Assembly: GCF_901212655.1 (NCBI RefSeq)
Contig: NZ_CAAKON010000008.1
Coordinates: 1-46,181, forward strand
Origin: Olsenella uli
GTDB lineage: Bacteria > Actinomycetota > Coriobacteriia > Coriobacteriales > Atopobiaceae
Length of the DNA: 46,181 nt
Direction: 5' to 3'
The notes under the pieces were generated by a model. That model had not been told where the DNA came from, searched no databases, and worked only from the letters and a program-made list of their open reading frames with translations. The position numbers and the translations under genes are program-made. This document shows, piece by piece, positions 17,301 through 24,928 of this stretch (its first letter is position 1; each line of letters starts with the position of its first letter).

Positions 17301-18033
17301 GGCCGCGGACAACATATCCCTCGCTTCTGGCATACACCCAGTTACCGTCAAGGGTGTCAATGAGGGACCCAATGACAAGGTTGCCATTCGAATCGAACCA
17401 ATACCGCTGGAGACCCTGGTCCCTGCTCGCGTCAACCAGCCATCCAGTCCGCCACACGTAAGAGACTGATCCGTCTTTTTCAACCTTGTCAGCATATTTG
17501 TCTTTAGTGCTATTCCAGCCCTCGGCGCTCGGCGCATCAGAAGAGGTGTCCTTGGCGACATCGGTGGGCGCCGGGGTAGCCGCTACAGGCGTGCCGGCTC
17601 CCCACCCCTCTCCGTCTGTTTGATTCGCCGAAGTCGAGTCGTTCGTCTCTGGAGATATCTCTGGCGCGAGCGCGTCTGCAGCCTCGAGCCCGCCGGCCCC
17701 CGAAGCCGTTTCCTCCTCATCCGAGGAATCGGTGGCATTTCCGCCGGGTTCAACCCCTTCCTCCGCCTCGTAATCAGAACCGGAATTGGAGGATTGATCC
17801 GCCGAGGAGGCCTCGTCATTTACCGTCGTAGAAACGTCTTCGGCGGTGGAAACTAATTCGTTGTCTGCTGCTTGTCGCGAGTCTGATTCCACCTGACTGT
17901 CAACAGCTATCCCCTCATTGGCCCAAACGATAGTAGGCGACGCCGCAAGAGCAAGACCTAGTCCCGCGGCAATCACCACCCTTGAAGGCGCACTGGGAAT
18001 CCATGCGGAGCAGTCTCGCATCACTTTGGTCAT
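14350..18033 (-). CDS. Secreted CotH-kinase-family protein with seven wall-type repeats
   Basis: ATG 18033 is preferred (1227 residues); GTG 18039 would add two, and positions below use that numbering. A signal peptide ends near residue 40 (IVWA before NEG). Residues 41-175 are an acidic Ser/Glu/Ala linker. About 195-690 are seven ~68-residue repeats, each with GW-V, LQRYY/W and VY-ADNDG-L. Residues ~700-800 look like a beta domain. A CotH domain follows (~805-1115): KGRGNTTW, KKPYQIKLDKK, LLANANDATLMHN, YRGSYLLSEKVEI and GPAWDFD with the expected metal-binding Asp. CotH proteins are atypical kinases known from spore coats, but many bacterial members are secreted and poorly understood. Here an outside-acting, wall-anchored enzyme amid glycan genes is inferred. 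A 17-bp palindrome lies upstream and a terminator follows. Confidence 0.9.
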   Translation of the reverse strand: MTKVMRDCSAWIPSAPSRVVIAAGLGLALAASPTIVWANEGIAVDSQVESDSRQAADNELVSTAEDVSTTVNDEASSADQSSNSGSDYEAEEGVEPGGNATDSSDEEETASGAGGLEAADALAPEISPETNDSTSANQTDGEGWGAGTPVAATPAPTDVAKDTSSDAPSAEGWNSTKDKYADKVEKDGSVSYVWRTGWLVDASRDQGLQRYWFDSNGNLVIGSLIDTLDGNWVYARSEGYVVRGLYKAEDGMVYYADNDGRLWNPGWHVANVGQGLQRYYVDSDSHGMKAGYSDAGYAHFTTSDGYVVRGKYDNGAGRVYLADNDGKLEAKSGWVVTGKYDSGALQRYYVEQGAAKSSYFTQDGSNYYGIGGEGYVLRGYGLGVGNQWLAADNDGKLAKATWVVTDAFGNGLQRYWFADDSLMAKNRLVAKAEGAGWWAWARADGTILRAVWDNGKGRVFLADNDGRLAEGRDADGSGWLVTGRYTGGTLQRYFIDGETHAARSSFFEVDGTQYYGLGGVGYVMRNGVDSTGKSLSNNEGAISGSGWIVTSSFGFGLQRYWLSSDKVVTSQLIDAAAAGYDAYARPEGFVVRGKYTAADGLVYVADNDGKLPNAGWCVTGMYDGGLLQRYYIDEKTHACKSGVFQVGAENYLGLPTVGYVLRGTKVVDGKTFHADNDGALVLSFASDVKTGSKKGTGTVTATFVGDTPYLFLPAHASLSGVSLKFETFDGSTGVFISLDGGKTFASYASGDTADITAVSAHDGVRALLFKTSDMAKVRTLAVMMSANARAMYLVSEDPVNKGRLYVDGSPDHSAKATGVMLLVDPDGTVVYNGDLTQIKGRGNTTWSASAKKPYQIKLDKKTDLLETGNKANKAKTWLLLANANDATLMHNTIAYQLAKSLGITTTPECAPIDLYYDGEYRGSYLLSEKVEINSGRVDIYKLEDAIEEANPDVDIDSLPVAQGVNKYGQTFQYVKGLKGPADSTGGYLLELDIAYYRAERCWFTTSKGAFVVKDPESLSYNQMKYVSELMQETVDACNDANLNSYTGKSIADYVSGSSFARMFAINEFTKNSDYCVSSSFFYLPSNSDKSLSHKFYCGPAWDFDAAFGIRNDGTSTPDPNSMMFDSGRPIWYTGSSEIGRLINSSIINELLPKVEKGVLASKSQVAGIQSIDEIASHIRDSQRMNQKIWGLTSFANSTNPLPTFEQNVQQLKNWISQRVAWAKSFFA
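15970..17457 (-). repeat. Seven ~68-residue LQRYY/ADNDG repeats within the CotH protein
   Basis: The LQRYY/W/F core recurs near residues 210, 278, 348, 414, 492, 559 and 629, at intervals of about 66-78 residues. Each unit also carries G[YW]-V-RG or G-I-R followed by V-ADNDG-L. The tyrosine/tryptophan-rich, glycine-spaced pattern resembles choline- or glucan-binding YG repeats. The ligand is unknown. Confidence 0.8.
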
Positions 18034-18097
18034 CTTCACAACCTTTCAGACAGAGGCTAATTAACTAAATGATGGTTAATAGTAAGGTCGCGCTCTC

Positions 18098-18114
18098 AAT
18101 GTGAGCCTCACATT
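18098..18114. promoter_or_regulatory. 17-bp perfect palindrome, candidate operator of the CotH gene
   Basis: AATGTGAG and CTCACATT are perfect inverted 8-mers around a single C, 64 bp upstream of the GTG/ATG starts of the CotH gene in a 182-bp gap. Such a site suits a dimeric repressor or activator, and GntR- or MarR-type sites have this size. No regulator gene is in the window. A weaker TTAAC/GTTAA inverted repeat lies at 18061-18079. I see nothing else in 18040-18221. Confidence 0.5.
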
Positions 18115-18221
18115 TCAGACGGTATTTGTCCGGCGTAATAATCATCGCCGCTCTTTCGCGAGACCTATCCGCACCCCATCATTCTCTGGCGCCGCGGCCC
18201 CCGCCCCTTCTTAGTAGTGCG

Positions 18222-20564
18222 TCAAACACATGCCTGGGCGTAAGCCCGCCGGCGACGCGTCCTAGGAGTACGAGCCGCTTCTAACTCAGCATGAATTGCC
18301 TCAATCTCGGCGTCTTTTGCAATCAAAGCGGCTTTCCCGCGTTCACACTCATCATTCGCTGAATTAGTTTGACGCTGCATCTCGGTGAAGAGACAGCGCC
18401 ACATACGTTCTTCGTCCAGATCTTCTGGCTGAGGTTGCACCTCAGGCAAATAATCAAGCTCGGCAATAACGCTATCCCAGAATGACTCCCGGTCAAACGC
18501 GGCAATCTCTCGCGCTTGCGCAAGAGCTTCATTTGCAAGCCGTAGGCGCGCGCTCTTATCCCCAAGCACATGAGCAAGCTGCCGTCCTAGACCATCAGCA
18601 TTCCCCGCACACGCGGTAAGCACGCCAGTACCTGGCCGACATAGAGCAAGACACGGTTTGTCATACATGACACACGGAAGCCCAGCTGCCTTAGCCTTCG
18701 CAAGGGCTAATGGCCAGCCTTCCAAATGCGAGGAGAGCAGAAATGCGTCAGCCCGCCGATACTCCCCTATAAGATCGCCCTCAGTTCTTGGGCCGCATAT
18801 CTTTAAACTTGACTCAACGCCAGCGCTCCGCGCCTCATTCATCAGCGCTTCTCGCATCTGATTCGTGCAAGGCCCATACATCATCAGATGAGCCTCCGGC
18901 TCATATTTTAGGAGCTCTCGCAGGGCATAAATGGCGTCAAGAGGCCCTTCCTCATTCTCCACGCGCCCACACCAAGCCACCGTCTTTCCCGCGCTTGCGT
19001 GGGGGCCATCTGCGAGGCAAGCCAGCTCAAATGGCTTTTCATCCACGTGAACGCGCGGAACGAATCTTCGCCACCACGCAGCGTCCACGCCGCTCAAACA
19101 CACCACGGAATCCGCAAGCCCACATCCTTGTGCATTGGAAAGCAGACTCGGCAATTTCCGCGTGTATGGGGTATAGAACGCCCCACTCGTATGGACAATG
19201 CAGCGTATGCCGAGACTTTTCGCCACCATGAGATCCCATGGCAGAGCCTCGGCAATCCATTGGCAGTGAATAAGCGTATCAACCATGTGCCGGCTAAGCG
19301 CCTCGTATAGCCTTTCAGCCCGAGAGCCATACCTACTGCCGATAGACCCAGAATAACCAGGAATCCGCTCTATCCTAATGTTGCCGGGTAGCTCTGGCGC
19401 GCCAGTCCCCTCATCAAGGACAAGAACGACGTTATAACCTCCAGACCTTAACGTGTCCGCAAGTCCTCGCATGGCGAGACCGGCATCACCATCGTCGAGA
19501 GCTTGGCAGCATATTGCAACGGTCCGTGTCGCTCCACGGCGGGATTGAAGGGAACGCGAACCAAGGGAAGCGTGAACAACGAGAGACGCGTCCTGCCAGT
19601 GGAGCTCCGCAAGGCCTCCTATTGCCTCCGCCGCAGGCCAGCTTCCAAGAAAGGCATCAAACGCGGCAGGCCTTTCCTTAGGCTTGACCGTATCGGGAAA
19701 ACGATTGGCAGGGTCAAGGAGGAGTCTTCGACGCATAGACTCGTAGTCCAAACGATACTTTTCATACATGTCGCTTGCTGTTAGAAAAGCAAAAACTCCC
19801 TCGGCAGCAATAGACCCCTGACAGACAAGAGAGTAGCGGTCACAACCCACCAGCGCAGTCGAATGCGTACACCCGCTATCAATGTAGTAGCGATATGCCG
19901 GCAGATTAGTAGAACTAATTAGCTTGCCGGCATGCGCCGATAATACGAAATAGAAAAGAGCGTCTTCTCCGTGGAAAACGCTTGTATGGGGCAGAGACGA
20001 CTCCGCCTTATCTACCAAGGTCTTACGAAAGAACTTGCCACATAGATTCCAGGGGATAGAGTCCTCGGCGGAACCAGGGCGATAGGTAGCATGGACCACC
20101 TCTTCATCTCTAAGCACGACATCTGGAACGGAAAATGCCGCGATAATCGCCTGGTCATTCGTCCCCGTAGGTCCATCTGCATCACGGCATGGCAAGATTG
20201 AAGTAGTCACAATATCCGCATCAGAATCCGCAGCAAGCCTCGACAAATCCTCGCAATACGTAGCCGGGAGCTCATCGTCCGCGTCCAGAAACGCAATAGA
20301 GCTACCGCGGGCCTTCCGGCATCCAACGCGACGGGACTCCAGGCATTGGAGATTTCTCTCATTGCGGAAAACCCTGACTCTGTCCGGGTGGGCATTCGCA
20401 ACTTGTCGTGCAACCAAAGACGTATTGTCGTCACTACAATCATCCACAACAATAATCTCGAGCTGAGATAGCGTTTGTCCTAAACAACTATCCAGAGCGC
20501 GACCCAGAGTTTTCCCTGCATTAAAAGCAGGAATAACGACACTTACACGTGGCGTCTTTTCCAC
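18222..20564 (-). CDS. Bifunctional GT2-GT4 glycosyltransferase
   Basis: The start is GTG 20564, four bases after GGAGGG. The 780-residue protein joins two catalytic domains. The N-terminal GT2 domain has VSVVIPAFNAGKTL (7-20), DDCSDDNT (41-48) and LDADDEL (93-99). After a ~200-residue helical stretch comes a GT4 (GT-B) domain from about 345, with a sugar-nucleotide part around WCGRVENEEGPLDA and the signature region SHLEGWPLALAKAKAAGLP, where the usual second Glu of EX7E is not obvious. The last ~60 residues are charged and helical, probably a coiled coil. Two transferases in one chain suggest two consecutive additions to the same glycan. It lies 34 bp downstream of the WsaF-like gene, in the same orientation. 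Confidence 0.85.
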   Translation of the reverse strand: MEKTPRVSVVIPAFNAGKTLGRALDSCLGQTLSQLEIIVVDDCSDDNTSLVARQVANAHPDRVRVFRNERNLQCLESRRVGCRKARGSSIAFLDADDELPATYCEDLSRLAADSDADIVTTSILPCRDADGPTGTNDQAIIAAFSVPDVVLRDEEVVHATYRPGSAEDSIPWNLCGKFFRKTLVDKAESSLPHTSVFHGEDALFYFVLSAHAGKLISSTNLPAYRYYIDSGCTHSTALVGCDRYSLVCQGSIAAEGVFAFLTASDMYEKYRLDYESMRRRLLLDPANRFPDTVKPKERPAAFDAFLGSWPAAEAIGGLAELHWQDASLVVHASLGSRSLQSRRGATRTVAICCQALDDGDAGLAMRGLADTLRSGGYNVVLVLDEGTGAPELPGNIRIERIPGYSGSIGSRYGSRAERLYEALSRHMVDTLIHCQWIAEALPWDLMVAKSLGIRCIVHTSGAFYTPYTRKLPSLLSNAQGCGLADSVVCLSGVDAAWWRRFVPRVHVDEKPFELACLADGPHASAGKTVAWCGRVENEEGPLDAIYALRELLKYEPEAHLMMYGPCTNQMREALMNEARSAGVESSLKICGPRTEGDLIGEYRRADAFLLSSHLEGWPLALAKAKAAGLPCVMYDKPCLALCRPGTGVLTACAGNADGLGRQLAHVLGDKSARLRLANEALAQAREIAAFDRESFWDSVIAELDYLPEVQPQPEDLDEERMWRCLFTEMQRQTNSANDECERGKAALIAKDAEIEAIHAELEAARTPRTRRRRAYAQACV

Positions 20565-20598
20565 GAAACCCTCCTATACGAATTACATTGCCCTCTCG

Positions 20599-22116
20599 TC
20601 ACTGGATGAGCGTCACATCAAATTGCACGGTCGCCTCGCGCAAAACAATGTGCTGTCGCTTCAAGTGAAAGACGCTGTCTTTCCCGTGCTTTACTCGAAA
20701 CGTAAAGCCGGCCTGAAACTGGCTCTCATTTCCCGGCTCGTCCTTATAGAGGTGCATGCAATACCTAACCGGATGGTCATCCACCGCCCGCTTAAACTCT
20801 ATCCGTTTTGACCGCAAGACTCCCACAGACTTCTTTGCCAGAGGTACCCAAATCAGGTCTTCCTGATGGTAGCCAGACCAAATGGCCAGCTTATAGCTTG
20901 CCTCGGCAGAGCCTTCGTTTTCGATAGTTACCTCAACGGAAAAAGATGATGCGCTTACGGGATTCTGCTGCACAAACGACTGATGGCGCACTAGGCGCTC
21001 CTGCTCACAAGCAAGAGACCGGCACGCGGCGTCAACGGTAAAAGCCTGTCCGGCATACGTACGCATCGGCACCTTAGCTTCGGCCTCTTTGTCTCCGGAT
21101 ACGAGCAGGCTTTTTACCGCCCGTACAAACGCGCTAGATTCAGCATCAATGCTACGGCCGCTCATTAGGGCAATCCCCCGTCTGCTAAGAGATTCCGCAA
21201 GCGCTCGATTATTCAGCAGCTGTAGCACGGCGCTTGAAATACCTTCTGGGGTCTGCTCTGCAAGCAGGATATCCCCCTCGGCATAGTCGTAGAGGTTGTT
21301 CTCCCTAAAAAGGTCTACAACCGGAAGCCCGGCCGCCATCATTTCGAAGGGAATCCTTGAAGGGTTTGAGGCGCTGAGAACAATGCCGCAGGCACACTTG
21401 TTATAAAGCTCGTTGCATTCCTCAATCGACAGAACCCCAAGATTGTTGACCTGGGGGTACAGGGGGAGCTCAAGTTGATCAGAGCCGTACAGATAAACCT
21501 TCAAAGACGGATCAGACTGAACGAGCACACGAATTGAGTTCAGGAGCAGGTTGGTCATGCGGCGAGGCTTCTCAGGCTGGCAGAGAGCGCAAATAGCATG
21601 CTCTCTAACAGCGCCCTCAATGGGATGATATACATCGCCATTGGCGCCAAAATCACAGTAGGCGATAGGTTTGCTCCCGAGCGCAGAGAGGCGCGCCGAA
21701 AGCCAACGGCCAATTGTTACTTCGGGTATTCCCCGCCGGTACGTCTGCTCTGCAGCAATTCGCAGATCGCCCATCGGCATGAACCACGGCTCAAAGTCCT
21801 GAACATAGTAAAGCTTGCAATCACACTCCACATCGCTGACAAAAGAAACGGTATCCCAGGAAGTGGCTATTACCACGTCATACGGCTTTGTTAGGTTGTC
21901 GGCAAAAAACAGACCCTCAGCCTTGAAGCCATACCACTCCATGAGATTCTCGCGCATGGACACCGGGTCGAAAACAATGTCCGGTGATGGCGCAACATAT
22001 AGGTCGCAAGAAAACCCCGCTTTACGGAGCGCCTGAGCATTTTGAATAATGGACCTAAATCCCCCCGATCCCTTTGAGGGAAAGGGAACACACCAGGCCG
22101 CGCTTTGTCCGCTCAT
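20599..22116 (-). CDS. WsaF-like GT4 (rhamnosyltransferase-type) with C-terminal beta domain
   Basis: The 505-residue protein starts at ATG 22116. Residues 1-345 form a GT-B enzyme with the features of the WsaF group: GSGGFRSIIQNAQALRKAG near the N-terminus, CKLYYVQDFEPWFMPMGD, and the C-lobe signature GIVLSASNPSRIPFEMMAAG with the donor-binding Glu. WsaF is a beta-1,2-rhamnosyltransferase of an S-layer glycan, so a dTDP-rhamnose donor is likely given rfbC and rfbD here. Residues ~370-505 are predicted all-beta and end FDVTLIQ, resembling the carbohydrate-binding or chain-length domains on Wzt-type exporters. A C-terminal sugar-binding domain is my inference. It is divergent from the gene at 22225 and probably heads a two-gene unit with 18222-20564. 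Confidence 0.82.
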   Translation of the reverse strand: MSGQSAAWCVPFPSKGSGGFRSIIQNAQALRKAGFSCDLYVAPSPDIVFDPVSMRENLMEWYGFKAEGLFFADNLTKPYDVVIATSWDTVSFVSDVECDCKLYYVQDFEPWFMPMGDLRIAAEQTYRRGIPEVTIGRWLSARLSALGSKPIAYCDFGANGDVYHPIEGAVREHAICALCQPEKPRRMTNLLLNSIRVLVQSDPSLKVYLYGSDQLELPLYPQVNNLGVLSIEECNELYNKCACGIVLSASNPSRIPFEMMAAGLPVVDLFRENNLYDYAEGDILLAEQTPEGISSAVLQLLNNRALAESLSRRGIALMSGRSIDAESSAFVRAVKSLLVSGDKEAEAKVPMRTYAGQAFTVDAACRSLACEQERLVRHQSFVQQNPVSASSFSVEVTIENEGSAEASYKLAIWSGYHQEDLIWVPLAKKSVGVLRSKRIEFKRAVDDHPVRYCMHLYKDEPGNESQFQAGFTFRVKHGKDSVFHLKRQHIVLREATVQFDVTLIQ

Positions 22117-22224
22117 TTCTTAAGCACCCTTCTTCGTCTATGGTCCCGTTTTCATATACATTGGCAAACAATGGTTACAAACGATGGCCGTTCGATTATC
22201 GTAACTCAGCGGAAGGACAGGCCC

Positions 22225-24777
22225 ATGCCCCGCCAGAACACGCTCAAGAACCTCTCGCGACAGGCGCGCCATGCAATTAGGCGTCTTTTTTTTAGACCGG
22301 AATCAAGCATAATCGACACGCGCGAGGAACCATCACAGCATGTCGATGTACTCTTCATCAACGGATGCGACCTCGAAACGCTGCGACGCTACCGAGTGTT
22401 GCATCAACGAGAGGAGCTTGAGACCTACGGCGTAACCACCGATGAAGTGCACTACACCGCCGTTACAGCTACCGACGCCAAACGCGCTCGCACCTTCATT
22501 ATCTACCGCTGCCCCATCACCGATGGCGTCCGAGATTTCATAGACTCCGCTCACGGCCAGGGCAAGCGCGTGTTCTTCGACGTTGATGACCTCGTCATCG
22601 ACACGTCGTACACAAATGAGCTATCCGTGGTGAAGGCCATGAGTGAAGATGAGAAGGCCGTCTTCGATGATGGGGTAATGCGCGCGGGAGCCACCCTCAC
22701 GCTTTGTGACGCCGCTATAACCACTACCGAATGCCTTGCCGAAGAGTTGCGGCATGTCATTCCCAAAGTATTTGTAAACCGCAACGTCGCCTCAAAAGAG
22801 ATGGTCGCCCTCTCCGAAGCCGCACTTTCCTCTTACGAGCCAACCAACGACGACACCGTCACCATTGGTTACTTCAGCGGAAGCATGACCCACAACGCCG
22901 ATTTTCTCGAAGTGCTACCGGCTCTCGTGCGCGTATTCGAGACTCACCCAAACGTGCGCCTCAAGACCGTAGGTGAGCTGCGCCTTCCTGAGGAGCTGCG
23001 GCCCTTCGCTGGACGCATTGAAAGCTCTCCCTACGTCGCATGGCAGGAGCTCCCAAAACTGATTCGGTCCGTAGATATCAATATTGCGCCACTCGAGGGC
23101 ACCCTGTTTAACGAGGCAAAGTCGGAAAACAAATGGACCGAGGCAGCGCTTGTAAACGTGCCTACTGTAGCCAGCAAACTCGGTGCTTTTAACCACTCCG
23201 TTAGAGATGGTGAAACGGGCTTTCTCTGCAAAACCACCGACGAATGGTTCCGCGCCGTTTCCTCTCTGGTGGTTGACCCGGAACTTCGGAGACGCATCGG
23301 CTCACAGGCCCACAATGACTGTCTGCTTAATCGCACAACGATAGGCTGCGGCTGGCGACTCGTCTCCATACTCTCAGAATCCGGCAACCACCCTCGCAGC
23401 ATTGAGCGCCTTACTCCACGCGCACCGAAGGATCAGGTCGTACTCGTAAACGCCTTTCTAGCCTCGCGCGACCTGCCCGCACCCACCAGCACACTCGACC
23501 TTGAGCCCTGGGCTAAGGTTACGCTAGAGCAACGCCTTTCCAGCGCAAAACGCATTGTCAGCGATGGCAAGCGGTTGCTCGTTTCTGTGTATGAGCGCAA
23601 CTGTGGCGACGCTCCAACATTCCGCTATTTCGGCTACAACGTCTCCCAACAGCTCGGATACTCCCAAGTCTGGGGCGGTGTTTACATTTTTGTGGACGAA
23701 CTATCCCAGCCACAATGTCGCAACATCTTGAACCATGCCAACGCCATCACGCTCGTGCGCTGTCGCATCCGTCCAGAGCTTGTCACACTCGCCCGACATG
23801 CCAAGCAGGCTGATAAGCCCCTTGCCTACGTCATAGACGACAACGTCCTTGGTGCGTCCTGCGCACCCCATGTAATCAATCTCATGGCCAATGACCCCAC
23901 GAGCCAGTTCGAACGCGACTTCTGGACGGGCACTGCGATACGCTTTGAGCTCGCTTCGCGACTTGCCGACTGCGTCTTCGTACCCAATCGCTTCTTCGCG
24001 GAATTACTCGAGGGGCGCTCGGGCATGCCATGCTTCGTAACTCATTCTTTCCTAAACGAGGAGCAACTCAGGCTCTCTGACGAGATCGCATCCATCCAAA
24101 TAGCAACAGCGAGCGCACGCCCGTTCACTATTGGCTATTTCAGCGGCACTTCGAGCCATCAAGAAGACTTCGCGCTCGTTCGGCCTGCGCTCCTGAAGTT
24201 CCTCAAGAACCATAGAGAAACTCGGCTGCTTATCGGCGGAGAATTCAAGCTCGACGATGAGCTCTACGGCCTCTTAGAGACCGGAAAACTAAAGCTTGTA
24301 CCTAAGGTTGACTACGCCACCCTTCAGTATCTCCAAGCATCGGTAGATGTGGTACTCGCCCCCCTCGTAGAAAACGATTTCTCGAACTGCAAGAGCGCGC
24401 TGAAGGTATATGAGGCGGGAGTAGTTTGCACACCCGCTTGTGCCTCCGCAACCGAGAGCTACCGTGAAGCCATCGAAGACAAGCGCACCGGCTTCCTTTG
24501 TTCCTCAGAGGAGGACTGGATCTCTGCACTCGAAACTCTCATGGCAAATCCCCAGCAGCTCCACGCCATGGGCTCCGCAGCTCGTGCTTACGCACTCGAG
24601 CACTTTTCCGGCTCTGTCATAACCGCCGAGCTCGAACATGCGCTCAACAAGCTCATGCAATCACCTCGAAGGCCAATTCCGTTAGAAGTCGAGCTGGCCG
24701 TTACCGACAATCATGACCTCGATTGGGACAATCCTTTTGAGGCAAGCCCCGCTTTCGCGGGTAACAAGTCCATCTAA
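22225..24777 (+). CDS. Tandem GT4 glycosyltransferase (two GT-B modules)
   Basis: I use ATG 22225 because GGAAGGA lies seven bases upstream; the frame is open 40 more codons, but that stretch overlaps the divergent gene's upstream region. The protein has 850 residues in two modules. Module A (about 45-380) has VLFINGCDLETLRRYR, FFDVDDLVID, GYFSGSMTHNADF and an SENKWTEAALVNVPTVASK signature. Module B (about 430-830) has RYFGYNVSQQLGYSQ, YVIDDNVLG, GYFSGTSSHQEDF and NCKSALKVYEAGVVCTP. Each resembles the O-chain-polymerising GT4 enzymes that carry several domains in one chain. Module A is closely related to the front of the convergent gene at 24929-27202. Both likely build the polysaccharide backbone; sugar specificity is unknown. 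Confidence 0.85.
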   Translation: MPRQNTLKNLSRQARHAIRRLFFRPESSIIDTREEPSQHVDVLFINGCDLETLRRYRVLHQREELETYGVTTDEVHYTAVTATDAKRARTFIIYRCPITDGVRDFIDSAHGQGKRVFFDVDDLVIDTSYTNELSVVKAMSEDEKAVFDDGVMRAGATLTLCDAAITTTECLAEELRHVIPKVFVNRNVASKEMVALSEAALSSYEPTNDDTVTIGYFSGSMTHNADFLEVLPALVRVFETHPNVRLKTVGELRLPEELRPFAGRIESSPYVAWQELPKLIRSVDINIAPLEGTLFNEAKSENKWTEAALVNVPTVASKLGAFNHSVRDGETGFLCKTTDEWFRAVSSLVVDPELRRRIGSQAHNDCLLNRTTIGCGWRLVSILSESGNHPRSIERLTPRAPKDQVVLVNAFLASRDLPAPTSTLDLEPWAKVTLEQRLSSAKRIVSDGKRLLVSVYERNCGDAPTFRYFGYNVSQQLGYSQVWGGVYIFVDELSQPQCRNILNHANAITLVRCRIRPELVTLARHAKQADKPLAYVIDDNVLGASCAPHVINLMANDPTSQFERDFWTGTAIRFELASRLADCVFVPNRFFAELLEGRSGMPCFVTHSFLNEEQLRLSDEIASIQIATASARPFTIGYFSGTSSHQEDFALVRPALLKFLKNHRETRLLIGGEFKLDDELYGLLETGKLKLVPKVDYATLQYLQASVDVVLAPLVENDFSNCKSALKVYEAGVVCTPACASATESYREAIEDKRTGFLCSSEEDWISALETLMANPQQLHAMGSAARAYALEHFSGSVITAELEHALNKLMQSPRRPIPLEVELAVTDNHDLDWDNPFEASPAFAGNKSI

Positions 24778-24827
24778 CCGCAGCATGCTTATATAACGAG
24801 ATTTGCAATTACGCGATTATTGGACAC

Positions 24828-24860
24828 AAAATGGGGCTCTGGACAATACCATCCAGAGCC
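24828..24860 (-). terminator. Candidate intrinsic terminator for the gene at 24929
   Basis: Nine-base arms GGCTCTGGA (24835-24843) and TCCAGAGCC (24852-24860) form a hairpin. On the minus strand it is followed by CCA and TTTT. It sits between two convergent genes. The 151-bp gap 24778-24928 otherwise shows nothing. Confidence 0.6.
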
Positions 24861-24928
24861 TCACATGCATGTATCTATGGCCTATGAAGCATGGAATATC
24901 GCCGCGCTACGCTGTGGGGCTGACGCCA

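Noticed and set aside
18098..18114. CRP-type site because of TGTGA and TCACA
   Set aside because: The half sites are separated by 3 bp, not the 6 bp of CRP sites, so only a generic operator is proposed.
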